Shown one piece after another: positions 23,486 to 32,266 of a DNA stretch of 64,000 bases. Both the position numbers and the translations under genes were made by a program. Source of the DNA: CALZBJ01 sp945619025 (GTDB taxonomy: Bacteria; Pseudomonadota; Gammaproteobacteria; Cardiobacteriales; Wohlfahrtiimonadaceae). Positions within the stretch are counted from its first letter, which is position 1. Each line of letters opens with the position of its first letter. The stretch spans positions 1-64,000 of the forward strand of contig CALZBJ010000004.1 in assembly GCA_945619025.1 (NCBI GenBank), given 5' to 3'. Below the pieces are notes generated by a model. It saw only the letters and a program-made list of their open reading frames with translations, was not told the origin of the DNA and did no database searches.

Positions 23486-24187
23486 ATGACTATTAGAAAT
23501 CCACAAGAGTTACTCTCCTGCATCAAAAAACTGCTTCCAGATCACGTCAAAGACTCAGCAGTATTCCTCGACGAGCTTACAATCACTGTAGGCCAAGACT
23601 CTCTTTTTGACGCCCTCTCCCTCCTAAAAAATTCTCCTGAACTCGACTTTAAACAGCTTAGCGACATTACGGCGGTGGATTATGCTGCCTACGGCATTGC
23701 TGAGTGGGATATTGAAGCATCGAATCACGGATTTAGCCGAGGCGTTACCAAGCGCACAACGGGGCAAGATGTGGATCACTTAGAACCTGTGATCGAAAAT
23801 AAACGCATGCCGGAACGCTTTGCGGTGGTATATCACCTTCTGTCGCTAACGCACAACTCGCGCGTTCGCGTTAAATGTTTTGTTGACGAATCTCGTAAAG
23901 GCGCGCTTCCAATGCTCGATTCCGCTGTGGATCTTTGGGCGGCGGCAAACTGGTATGAGCGTGAAGTCTTCGACATGTTCGGCATTGGATTTAAAGGGCA
24001 TCCGGATCTGCGTCGTATCCTCACCGATTACGGCTTTATCGGTCACCCGCTCCGTAAAGATTTCCCATTAACCGGAAATGTTGAGGTGATCTATGATGCG
24101 GAACTGCGTCGTGTGGCGTATCAGCCTGTGACGATTGAGTCGCGTGTCAACATTCCTCGGACGATTCGTAAAGGGGAAGGGAACTAG
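23486..24187 (+). CDS. nuoC: NADH-quinone oxidoreductase subunit C
   Basis: NuoC is a hydrophilic arm subunit without cofactors that contacts NuoD and NuoB near the quinone site. The 30-kDa subunit signature is visible in AANWYEREVFDMFGIGFKGHPDLRRILTDYGFIGHPLRKDFPLTG. In this organism it is a separate gene, not fused to nuoD as in E. coli. The first 60 codons use C-ending codons (GAC, CTC) much more than the rest and the neighbours. A polar insertion lies at about residues 75-100. It starts 7 bases after nuoB. Confidence 0.95.
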   Translation: MTIRNPQELLSCIKKLLPDHVKDSAVFLDELTITVGQDSLFDALSLLKNSPELDFKQLSDITAVDYAAYGIAEWDIEASNHGFSRGVTKRTTGQDVDHLEPVIENKRMPERFAVVYHLLSLTHNSRVRVKCFVDESRKGALPMLDSAVDLWAAANWYEREVFDMFGIGFKGHPDLRRILTDYGFIGHPLRKDFPLTGNVEVIYDAELRRVAYQPVTIESRVNIPRTIRKGEGN

Positions 24188-24190
24188 ATT

Positions 24191-25480
24191 ATGGCAAATA
24201 TTGAAAACTACACACTGAACTTTGGTCCGCAGCATCCGGCAGCACACGGGGTTATGCGGATGATTTTGGAGCTTCGCGGTGAAACGGTTGAGCGCGCAGA
24301 CGTTCATATCGGTCTTCTCCATCGTGGAACTGAAAAGTTGATGGAAGCGAAGCCCTACACCCATTCCATTGGGTATTTAGACCGTCTTGATTACTGTTCA
24401 TGTTTAAATAACGAGCATGCGTATGTGTTAGCGGTTGAAAAACTTCTCGGTATCGACGTGCCGATGCGTGCGCAATATATCCGTGTACTCATGGATGAAA
24501 CCACCCGTATTATGAACCACCTTATGTGGTTAGGGGCACACGGGCATGACTTAGGCGCGATGGCGATGCTGCTCTACTGTTTCCGCGATCGTGAAGAACT
24601 TTACGATTTACAGGAAGCGATTACCGGCGCGCGGATTCACCCCTTCTATTATCGTATCGGTGGAGTGGCGAAAGATCTTCCGAAAACCATGCCTCAATAT
24701 GAGAAAGGGATTCCCGGACGTATCTTTAAAAAACGCCCATTAAAACTTCGTTCACAAAAAACGATTGATAAACTCAATAAACCGCGTCAAGGGGATGTGC
24801 TCGACTTCTTAGAAGATTTCTGCGATCGCTTTGATAACAAACATATGCCAGAATATAAGGCGCTCCTTGTGGGCAACCGTATCTGGAAACAGCGTGTTGT
24901 GGGCATTGGTGTTGTATCGCCTGAGCGCGCCATTGAGCTTGGATTTACCGGGCCGATGTTACGTGGATCGGGCGTTGAGTGGGATATTCGTAAGAAAAAT
25001 CCTTACTCGGTATACGATCAGCTCGAATTTGATGTGCCGGTAGGCGTTAACGGTGACTGTTATGACCGTTTCCTTGTGCGCATCGAAGAGATGAATCAAT
25101 CCGTTCGCATTATTCGTCAATGTATCGATTGGCTCCGTAAAAACGAAGGGCCGGTGATGAGTGAAGATTCACGCGTCACGATTCCAAAACGCGGTGATGT
25201 GAAAGAGGACATGGAAGCCTTAATTCAGCAATTTAAAGTCTTTACTGAAGGCTTTTGTGTGCCCGAAGGTGAGGTCTATGTTCCGATCGAGCATCCGAAA
25301 GGTGAATTTGGTGTCTACCTCGTATCGGATGGTGCGAATAAGCCCTATCGCGTTAAATTGAGAGCCCCTGGGTTCCCGCACATTTCAGCAACGCATGAGA
25401 TGGCAAAAGGCCACATGTTATCTGACTTGGTCGCGATTTTAGGTACCCAAGACATGGTGTTCGGTGATATTGACCGATAG
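24191..25480 (+). CDS. nuoD: NADH-quinone oxidoreductase subunit D
   Basis: NuoD (49-kDa subunit) forms the quinone-binding cavity with NuoB. The 429 residues begin with NFGPQHPAAHGVMRMILEL, contain HIGLLHRGTEKLMEAKPYT with the conserved His and Tyr region of the quinone head-group site, and end in the typical DLVAILGTQDMVFGDIDR. It starts 3 bases after nuoC, so translation is coupled. Confidence 0.97.
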   Translation: MANIENYTLNFGPQHPAAHGVMRMILELRGETVERADVHIGLLHRGTEKLMEAKPYTHSIGYLDRLDYCSCLNNEHAYVLAVEKLLGIDVPMRAQYIRVLMDETTRIMNHLMWLGAHGHDLGAMAMLLYCFRDREELYDLQEAITGARIHPFYYRIGGVAKDLPKTMPQYEKGIPGRIFKKRPLKLRSQKTIDKLNKPRQGDVLDFLEDFCDRFDNKHMPEYKALLVGNRIWKQRVVGIGVVSPERAIELGFTGPMLRGSGVEWDIRKKNPYSVYDQLEFDVPVGVNGDCYDRFLVRIEEMNQSVRIIRQCIDWLRKNEGPVMSEDSRVTIPKRGDVKEDMEALIQQFKVFTEGFCVPEGEVYVPIEHPKGEFGVYLVSDGANKPYRVKLRAPGFPHISATHEMAKGHMLSDLVAILGTQDMVFGDIDR

Positions 25481-25506
25481 TTCGATAAATAGACAATTGT
25501 TGAGTA

Positions 25507-26031
25507 ATGAAGATGAAAGGTAAAGAGAGTATTTTAAGCGCGAACGTACAAGCGGAAATTGATGCGTGGTTACAACGTTTCCCTGATGACCGCAAACAAT
25601 CAGCGCTCTTAGCTGCACTTCGTGCTGTACAACATGAAAATGAAGGCTATCTCACCACCGAATTAATGGATGCCGTTGCAGAGTATTTAGATCTGCCACC
25701 GGTTGCGGTATATGAGGTTGCCACCTTCTATTCAATGTACGAAATGAAGCCCTGCGGTAAAAACGCACTCATGATCTGTACCAATATCTCCTGCATGCTG
25801 CGTGGCGGCGAGGAGATTTTAGCGCATGTGGAGAATCGTTTAGGCATTAAAGCTGGCGAATCGACCCCTGATGGTCTTTTTTCATTAAAGAAAGAAGACG
25901 AATGCATTGCGGCATGTACCAATGCCCCAGCAGCGCTGGTCAATCATGAATATCACGAGAACTTAACGATCGAAAAGATCGATGAGATCTTAGATAAAAT
26001 TATTGAGAATTCAAAAGGAGCAAACGCATGA
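25507..26031 (+). CDS. nuoE: NADH-quinone oxidoreductase subunit E
   Basis: NuoE holds the [2Fe-2S] cluster N1a in the NADH-dehydrogenase module. The four Cys are in CTNISCMLRGGEE and DECIAACTNAPAALVNHEY, in the usual thioredoxin-like fold. The 174 residues match the family. The start may be ATG 25507 or the third codon at 25513. Its stop overlaps the nuoF start by 4 bases (ATGA). Confidence 0.96.
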   Translation: MKMKGKESILSANVQAEIDAWLQRFPDDRKQSALLAALRAVQHENEGYLTTELMDAVAEYLDLPPVAVYEVATFYSMYEMKPCGKNALMICTNISCMLRGGEEILAHVENRLGIKAGESTPDGLFSLKKEDECIAACTNAPAALVNHEYHENLTIEKIDEILDKIIENSKGANA

Positions 26032-27320
26032 TTATGAATGAAGTTTGTTACTTTACCCTAGGTCACGATAATCCGTGGTCGATCGACACCTATTTGGAGC
26101 TCGGCGGCTATGAGGGTTGGAAAAAGATTCTACGCGGCGAATTGTCCCGTGATGAAGTGATCGAATTGGTAAAAGCGTCTGAACTTCGCGGTCGTGGTGG
26201 GGCAGGGTTCCCAACCGGAGTGAAGTGGAGCTTTATGCCAAAAGGCGATGGCGTTAAAAGCTATCTCGTCTGTAACTCGGATGAATCTGAGCCGGGCACC
26301 TGTAAAGACCGTGATATTTTACGTTTTAACCCGCACGCACTGGTAGAAGGAATGCTGATTGGCGCCTTCGCAATTGGTGCTGAAGTGGGTTATAACTATA
26401 TGCGCGGTGAATTTATGCATGAGCCCTTTGAGCGCTTTGAACAAGCGGTTCAAGAGGCGAAAGATGCAGGGCTTCTTGGCGATAATATCCAAGGAACCGG
26501 CATTAACATTCATCTCTACGGCGCACTCGGTGCGGGCGCATATATCTGTGGGGAAGAGACGGCACTTTTAGAATCCTTAGAAGGTAAAAAAGGTCAGCCT
26601 CGCTTTAAACCCCCATTCCCAGCGGCGGTGGGTTTATATGGTAAGCCTACCACCATTAATAACTGTGAATCGCTCTCATCGGTTGGACGCATTTTACGTA
26701 ATGGTCCCGATTGGTTTAAAGAGCACGGCATTCCCGGTGCAGGCGGTCAAAAGATCTTCTCGGTATCAGGACACGTTGCCAAACCCGGTAACTACGAAGT
26801 TCCCATGGGAACACCCTTTAAGGATCTTTTAGAGTTAGCCGGCGGTGTGTGGAAAGGCCGTAAATTAAAAGCGGTGATTCCGGGCGGATCGTCAGTTCCT
26901 GTTGTGCCAGCGGATATTATGATGGGCGTTAACATGGATTACGACTCGATCGCAAAAGGCGCAGGCTCAATGATGGGGTCGGGCGCGGTGATCGTGATGG
27001 ATGAAACCACCGATATGGTGAAAGCCTTACAAACGCTTTCCAGTTTCTACTTTAGCGAATCGTGCGGCCAATGTACGCCGTGCCGCGAAGGAACCGGTTG
27101 GTTATTCCGCATTGTGACACGTATTTTAGAGGGTAAAGGCCGTCCTGAAGATATGGAGCGTTTACTCCATGTTGCCAATAATATTGGTGGACGAACCATT
27201 TGTGCTTTAGGTGATGCAGCGGCGGCACCTGTATTGAGCTTTATTAAGCATTTCCCAGAAGAATTTGCTTATTACATTGAACATGGCCGCAGCATGGTAG
27301 AGGGAGCAAATAATGACTAA
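26028..27320 (+). CDS. nuoF: NADH-quinone oxidoreductase subunit F
   Basis: NuoF binds FMN and NADH and carries [4Fe-4S] cluster N3. The 430 residues show GRGGAGFPTGVKWSF (NADH and FMN loop), CNSDESEPGTCKDRDIL, GAGAYICGEETALLESLEG, and the cluster ligands SCGQCTPCREG with the distal Cys in RTICALGDAAAAP. The start has AGGAG and overlaps nuoE by 4 bases; the end overlaps nuoG by 8 bases. Confidence 0.97.
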   Translation: MIMNEVCYFTLGHDNPWSIDTYLELGGYEGWKKILRGELSRDEVIELVKASELRGRGGAGFPTGVKWSFMPKGDGVKSYLVCNSDESEPGTCKDRDILRFNPHALVEGMLIGAFAIGAEVGYNYMRGEFMHEPFERFEQAVQEAKDAGLLGDNIQGTGINIHLYGALGAGAYICGEETALLESLEGKKGQPRFKPPFPAAVGLYGKPTTINNCESLSSVGRILRNGPDWFKEHGIPGAGGQKIFSVSGHVAKPGNYEVPMGTPFKDLLELAGGVWKGRKLKAVIPGGSSVPVVPADIMMGVNMDYDSIAKGAGSMMGSGAVIVMDETTDMVKALQTLSSFYFSESCGQCTPCREGTGWLFRIVTRILEGKGRPEDMERLLHVANNIGGRTICALGDAAAAPVLSFIKHFPEEFAYYIEHGRSMVEGANND

Positions 27321-29643
27321 CGACAATATGCTCACGATTACAATTGATGGCAAAGAGATTAAGGCGCCAAAAGGGAGCATGCTCATTGAAGTAGCCGATA
27401 ACGCAGGGATTCCGATTCCACGTTTTTGCTACCACGATAAGCTCTCCATCGCCGCAAGTTGCCGGATGTGTTTAGTGGATGTTGAACGCATGCCAAAACC
27501 TGCGCCTGCGTGTGCAACGCCCATTATGGATGGCATGATTGTGCGCACCCGTAGTGAAAAAGCGCGTGAAGCACAAAAAGCAGTAATGGAATTTTTACTC
27601 ATTAATCACCCGCTTGATTGCCCTGTGTGTGACCAAGGTGGTGAGTGTGAGTTGCAAGATTTCTCCTATCAATATGGTCAAAATCTCTCTCTTTTCGAAG
27701 AAGAGAAGCGCCATTATGAAAAAATTGATATCGGACCACTCGTTGAAACTTTTATGAATCGCTGTATTCAATGTACCCGTTGTGTACGTTACGGTGATGA
27801 AATTGCAGGCATGCGCGAGCTTGGCGGGATGAACCGTGGGGATCGTTTAGAGATCACCACCCATATTGAGCACGAGCTTAAATCGGAAGTATCGGCCAAT
27901 ATTATCGATATCTGTCCGGTAGGAGCGCTCACCGCAAAACCATCTAAATATCAGGCGCGTCCTTGGGAATATGAAAATCACCCATCGATCAGCATTCATG
28001 ATGGTTTAGGCGCGAACACGTCAATTCATACCCTTCGCGGTAAAATTGCACGCAGCGTTCCCCGTGAAAATGAAGCGATTAATGAAATCTGGATTGCCGA
28101 CCGTGACCGCTTCAGTTATGAAGCGATTCACAGCAGCGATCGTGCACTAGCACCTTATATTAAAGGGGGCGACGGCCAATTAGAGAAAACCGATTGGGCG
28201 AAAGCATTGCTTGCAACTCGTATGGTGCTCGAAGGAGCGATCTCAAAACATGGTGCAGATCAAGTGGGTGTCCTCGTTTCACCGCTTGCGACCGTTGAAG
28301 AGATGCATTTAGCGCAGAAATTAGCGAAATCCCTCGGCATTAAAAATATTGACCATCGCTTTAATCAAGAAGATTTCCGTAATGATCGTTCTGAACCCCT
28401 TTATCGCGGTTTAGGTGTGTCGGTTGCGGATGTAAATGCCCTCGATTCGTTTGCACTAATCGGTGCGGACATTCGTATGGAGCTTCCCGTTCTTGGTATT
28501 CGTATGCGTGATGCAGTGAAAAACGGCGCGCGCGTTTCGATGTTAAGTAGCTATGATGCGGACCAACTCGTTCCGGTGAATGCGTTAGTGCGTCATCCGG
28601 GTAAATGGGTTGATGAGTTATCAGCGGTCTTAAAAGCATTAGCGACGTCGAAAAATGCAGAGGTTGATCGCAATCTTCTTCAGTTTGCTGGCGAGTTAAG
28701 TGCCGAAGGACAAGCGCTCGTTGATCAGCTGCTCGCAGGTGAAAGACAGTGGGTAGTGCTTGGCGCGGAAGCGATTCGTCATCCTGACTTTGCCTTTATT
28801 CAAGCGCTCTCAATGGCGATTGCGAAGGTGAGTGGTGCGAACTTTGGCTATATCACTGAAGGCGCGAACGCAACCGGGGCGATGCTAACGAAAGTTCATC
28901 CTGATGTGGGCGGTCTTAATACAAAAGCGATGATCGATGCGCAATTAAAAGCGTATCTATTAGTGGGTGCGATTGATCCGTTAGAGGATTATCACAACCC
29001 GGCGCAAATCGATGCGGCATTAACCAAAGCGGACGTTGTTGTAGCGATGACGCCATTCTTTAGCGATTATCTCAGCCGCGTGGCAACCACTGTGTTACCA
29101 GTTGCAGCATGGGGCGAAACCCCCGGTTCATTTGTGAATCTTGAAGGTAAATGCCAAACCGTTTCGGCTGCGGCCCTTCCTCAAGGGGAAGCCCGTCCGC
29201 TCTGGAAAGTGTTACGTGTATTAGGCAATCAGTTCCAACTTGATGGATTTGATTATATTAATGCCGGCGAGATCTTAGCGGAATGGAATGCTGTGCAAAA
29301 AGATGTGGGCGAAGCAACCAACTTTGTTGAGATCAACGTGGAAGGTTATGAGCGAAACGTTCGTGATGTCTTAATGGCGATTCCTTCGCGTTCATTCTAC
29401 TCAGTCGATGCTTATGTGCGCCGTTCTGAAGCGTTACAAAAAACGCCTCTTGCAAAACGAGCACGCATTGCGGTTAATCCCGGCGTTGCGATGATTGCGA
29501 GCAAGGAGACATTTGAACTGCAAGGTCAGTCGCTCTCGATTCGTGTCACGGAAAAACTTGCGGATCAAGTGGTTCGTATCCCCGTTGAATTCGCAGGAAG
29601 CGTACCATTTTACTCTGCCGATCTACTTAAGGAGGCAAAATAA
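27313..29643 (+). CDS. nuoG: NADH-quinone oxidoreductase subunit G
   Basis: NuoG (75-kDa subunit) carries the chain of Fe-S clusters in the peripheral arm. The N-terminal [2Fe-2S] ligands lie in FCYHDKLSIAASCRMC and ACATPIMDG; the His/Cys set in HPLDCPVCDQGGECELQDF holds N5, and CIQCTRCVRYGDEIAG with DICPVGALT holds N4. A molybdopterin-oxidoreductase-like domain without catalytic role follows. At 776 residues it is shorter than E. coli NuoG, and the extra Cys motif for cluster N7 is not seen. It starts inside nuoF and its last base overlaps nuoH. Confidence 0.97.
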   Translation: MTNDNMLTITIDGKEIKAPKGSMLIEVADNAGIPIPRFCYHDKLSIAASCRMCLVDVERMPKPAPACATPIMDGMIVRTRSEKAREAQKAVMEFLLINHPLDCPVCDQGGECELQDFSYQYGQNLSLFEEEKRHYEKIDIGPLVETFMNRCIQCTRCVRYGDEIAGMRELGGMNRGDRLEITTHIEHELKSEVSANIIDICPVGALTAKPSKYQARPWEYENHPSISIHDGLGANTSIHTLRGKIARSVPRENEAINEIWIADRDRFSYEAIHSSDRALAPYIKGGDGQLEKTDWAKALLATRMVLEGAISKHGADQVGVLVSPLATVEEMHLAQKLAKSLGIKNIDHRFNQEDFRNDRSEPLYRGLGVSVADVNALDSFALIGADIRMELPVLGIRMRDAVKNGARVSMLSSYDADQLVPVNALVRHPGKWVDELSAVLKALATSKNAEVDRNLLQFAGELSAEGQALVDQLLAGERQWVVLGAEAIRHPDFAFIQALSMAIAKVSGANFGYITEGANATGAMLTKVHPDVGGLNTKAMIDAQLKAYLLVGAIDPLEDYHNPAQIDAALTKADVVVAMTPFFSDYLSRVATTVLPVAAWGETPGSFVNLEGKCQTVSAAALPQGEARPLWKVLRVLGNQFQLDGFDYINAGEILAEWNAVQKDVGEATNFVEINVEGYERNVRDVLMAIPSRSFYSVDAYVRRSEALQKTPLAKRARIAVNPGVAMIASKETFELQGQSLSIRVTEKLADQVVRIPVEFAGSVPFYSADLLKEAK

Positions 29644-30698
29644 TGGAATTGTTAATGGCAATTTACAACTACCCATTAGTGGCTGCGTTAGTGAAAGCGA
29701 TCGCGGTGATTATTCCGGTGGTGTTAGGGGTTGCGTATCTCACCTTAGTTGAGCGTAAAGTGCTCGGGTATATGCATGTCCGTTTAGGGCCAAACCGTGT
29801 AGGGCCATATGGTCTTTTACAACCGTTTGCTGACCTTTTGAAAATGCTCTTTAAAGAGTTTGTGATTCCCTCAGCGGCGAACAAAAAAATGTTCTTAGTC
29901 GCGCCCTTTATTGCAATCACCTCCGCCTTTGCGGTGTGGGTGGTCATTCCTTTCGGGGAAGGGGCATTTAAAGAGGGCTCAATGCTCGATTCGAGTGTGT
30001 TATATGTCTTAGCGATCGCGTCGCTCGGCGTTTATGCATCACTTATCGGTGGTTGGGCATCGAACTCAAAATTTGCGATTTTCGGAGCGATCCGTAGCGC
30101 GGCTCAAGTAATTTCATACGAACTTGCGATGGGCTTTGCGTTAATCGCGGTGATTATCACAGCCGGTAGCCTTAACTTTACCGATATTGTACTCGGTCAG
30201 AAAGGTTACGGTATTTTAAGCTGGTATTTTATTCCGCTTTTCCCAGTGATGATTGTGTACTACATCTCAAGTTTAGCGGAACTAAACCGTGCACCATTTG
30301 CGGTGGTAGAAGGGGAATCTGAAATTGTTGCTGGGTTCTTTACCGAGTATTCAAGTACCGGATTCGTGAGCTTCTATCTAGCGGAATATACCAACATGAT
30401 CTTAGCCTCAGCGCTCATTACACTTCTCTTCTTTGGAGGCTGGTTATCACCGCTTTCAGGATTTGGCTTAGAGAGTGTTCCAGTTTTAGGCTGGCTCGCG
30501 CAGGATGGCATTATCTGGATGGTGCTTAAGATTATCTTCTTCCTCTTCAGTATTATTTGGGTGCGTGCGACCTTCCCCGGGTATCGTTATGACCAAATCA
30601 TGCGTTTAGGATGGAAATTCTTTATTCCGATTACCGTGATCTGGTTACTTGTTGTGGTGGTTATGCATCAAGTGAACTTCGGTCCTTGGTTTAGTTAA
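29643..30698 (+). CDS. nuoH: NADH-quinone oxidoreductase subunit H
   Basis: NuoH is the membrane subunit that links the quinone cavity to the proton-pumping chain. The 351 residues have about eight helices and the highly conserved loops YLTLVERKVLGYMHVRLGPN and ELNRAPFAVVEGESEIVAGF, whose acidic residues are essential for coupling. AAGGAGG precedes the ATG, which overlaps the nuoG stop by one base. Confidence 0.97.
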   Translation: MELLMAIYNYPLVAALVKAIAVIIPVVLGVAYLTLVERKVLGYMHVRLGPNRVGPYGLLQPFADLLKMLFKEFVIPSAANKKMFLVAPFIAITSAFAVWVVIPFGEGAFKEGSMLDSSVLYVLAIASLGVYASLIGGWASNSKFAIFGAIRSAAQVISYELAMGFALIAVIITAGSLNFTDIVLGQKGYGILSWYFIPLFPVMIVYYISSLAELNRAPFAVVEGESEIVAGFFTEYSSTGFVSFYLAEYTNMILASALITLLFFGGWLSPLSGFGLESVPVLGWLAQDGIIWMVLKIIFFLFSIIWVRATFPGYRYDQIMRLGWKFFIPITVIWLLVVVVMHQVNFGPWFS

Positions 30699-30713
30699 AG
30701 GTAGGGGAAAACG

Positions 30714-31205
30714 ATGTCGAATAAATTTAAATTACTCTACGATACATTTACCCTTCGTGAGCTACGGAAAGGTCTGGGCATCACATGGCGTTATATGTTT
30801 CGTGATAAATTCACTGTCTCATATCCAGAGGAAAAAACCCCGCAATCGAATCGATTCCGTGGGCTCCATGCATTAAGACGCTACCCCAATGGGGAAGAGC
30901 GCTGCATCGCATGTAAACTCTGTGAGGCAACCTGTCCCGCGCAAGCGATTACGATCGATACAGAAGAGCGTGCCGATGGTACCCGTCGTACAACTCGTTA
31001 CGATATTGACCTCTTCAAATGCATCTTCTGCGGTCTGTGCGAACAAGCCTGTCCTGTTGATTCCATTGTTCAAACGCGTATTTTCGAATACCACATGGAA
31101 GAGAAGGGCGACAACATTATTACTAAAGAGCAGTTACTTGCGATTGGTGATAAGTTCGAAGAGCAGATTGCAAGCGATCTCGCTCAAGATAGCGATCTGT
31201 ACTAA
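30714..31205 (+). CDS. nuoI: NADH-quinone oxidoreductase subunit I
   Basis: NuoI is a ferredoxin-like arm subunit with [4Fe-4S] clusters N6a and N6b. Two classical motifs are visible, CIACKLCEATCPAQAITID and CIFCGLCEQACPVDSIV. The 163 residues match the family, with an amphipathic N-terminal segment that contacts the membrane. It starts 15 bases after nuoH. Confidence 0.97.
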   Translation: MSNKFKLLYDTFTLRELRKGLGITWRYMFRDKFTVSYPEEKTPQSNRFRGLHALRRYPNGEERCIACKLCEATCPAQAITIDTEERADGTRRTTRYDIDLFKCIFCGLCEQACPVDSIVQTRIFEYHMEEKGDNIITKEQLLAIGDKFEEQIASDLAQDSDLY

Positions 31206-31219
31206 AGAGGTGATAGAAA

Positions 31220-31957
31220 ATGTTATTTAAGATTCTGTTTTATATTTTCGCTGCCATCACCATCTATTCTGCGGTGCGCGTTGTCAGTGCGAAAAATACC
31301 ATGACCTCGGTACTTCACTTGATTTTAACCTTTGTGATGACGAGCTGTTTATGGATGTTACTGCAAGCGGAGTTCTTAGCGCTTGCACTCATTATTATCT
31401 ATTGTGGCGCGGTAATGGTCTTCTTCCTATTTGCGGTGATGATGCTCGATATTCCTGAAGAGGCGCTTAAAAGTGCTGGGAATAAAAAGTACATTGCAGT
31501 AGGACTCATTGTTGCGGTGGTATTTGTGGCAGAGATCATTGCGATTACCACAGGCTCAGAGAGCTTATTGCGTAATCCTGAACACTTCAGCGCAATTGTT
31601 GGCGAGGATCCTGTGAGCAAATTTGGAAGCAATCCCAAAGATCTCGGATTTTTACTCTACACCGAATACCTCTACTCATTTGAAGTGGTGGCGATGGTGC
31701 TTTTAGTATCGATGATCGCAGCAATTAGCTTAACGCGTCGTACCGGCCCGCTTAAACGTAAAGAGGTGGATGTGTCATGGCAGATCCGTCAAAATGCTGA
31801 GGATCGCATGCGCGTTGTTTCAATGCCTGCATCGAAAATGGCTGAGTATGTAGAACCGGAAGAAGCGCCTGTGCTCGAAGAGAGTGACGCGGCCGCCGAA
31901 GGTGATGCAGTGAAAGCCGATGCAGCTCCCGCAGATGACAAAAAGGAGGAAAAATAA
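31220..31957 (+). CDS. nuoJ: NADH-quinone oxidoreductase subunit J with acidic tail
   Basis: NuoJ is an antiporter-adjacent membrane subunit with about five helices (ILTFVMTSCLWMLLQAEFLA, IIYCGAVMVFFLFAVMMLD). The Tyr-Cys-Gly-Ala and LFAVMML stretch of helix 3 is typical. The core ends near residue 170. The remaining 75 residues, including an Ala/Glu/Asp-rich low-complexity end (about residues 210-245), are longer than usual and would face the cytoplasm. The last base overlaps the nuoK start. Confidence 0.95.
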   Translation: MLFKILFYIFAAITIYSAVRVVSAKNTMTSVLHLILTFVMTSCLWMLLQAEFLALALIIIYCGAVMVFFLFAVMMLDIPEEALKSAGNKKYIAVGLIVAVVFVAEIIAITTGSESLLRNPEHFSAIVGEDPVSKFGSNPKDLGFLLYTEYLYSFEVVAMVLLVSMIAAISLTRRTGPLKRKEVDVSWQIRQNAEDRMRVVSMPASKMAEYVEPEEAPVLEESDAAAEGDAVKADAAPADDKKEEK

Positions 31958-32265
31958 TGAACTTAGTCGTAACGGATTATGTCGTACTGGCAAGTATCCT
32001 ATTTGGCATTAGTGCGGCTGGCATTTTTATTAATCGGAAGAATCTGATTGTATTGTTGATGTGTATCGAAATGATGCTCTTATCGACCAGTATTCTTTTC
32101 GTGGCGTTTTCAACCTTTGCAAACGATCTTCATGGTCAGGTGTTTGTTTTCTTCACGCTCGCGGTTGCCGCAGCGGAAGCAGCGATTGGACTTGCAATCT
32201 TAGTGCTAATCTTTAGAAAACGAGCCGAAATCGATGTTGATAGTTTAAATGAGATGAGAGGCTAA
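31957..32265 (+). CDS. nuoK: NADH-quinone oxidoreductase subunit K
   Basis: NuoK is a three-helix membrane subunit similar to MrpC. The two membrane-buried Glu residues are present in VLLMCIEMMLLSTSILF and AVAAAEAAIGLAILVL; they are needed for proton coupling. The 102 residues are standard. AAGGAGG lies inside the end of nuoJ. Confidence 0.96.
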   Translation: MNLVVTDYVVLASILFGISAAGIFINRKNLIVLLMCIEMMLLSTSILFVAFSTFANDLHGQVFVFFTLAVAAAEAAIGLAILVLIFRKRAEIDVDSLNEMRG

Positions 32266-32266
32266 A

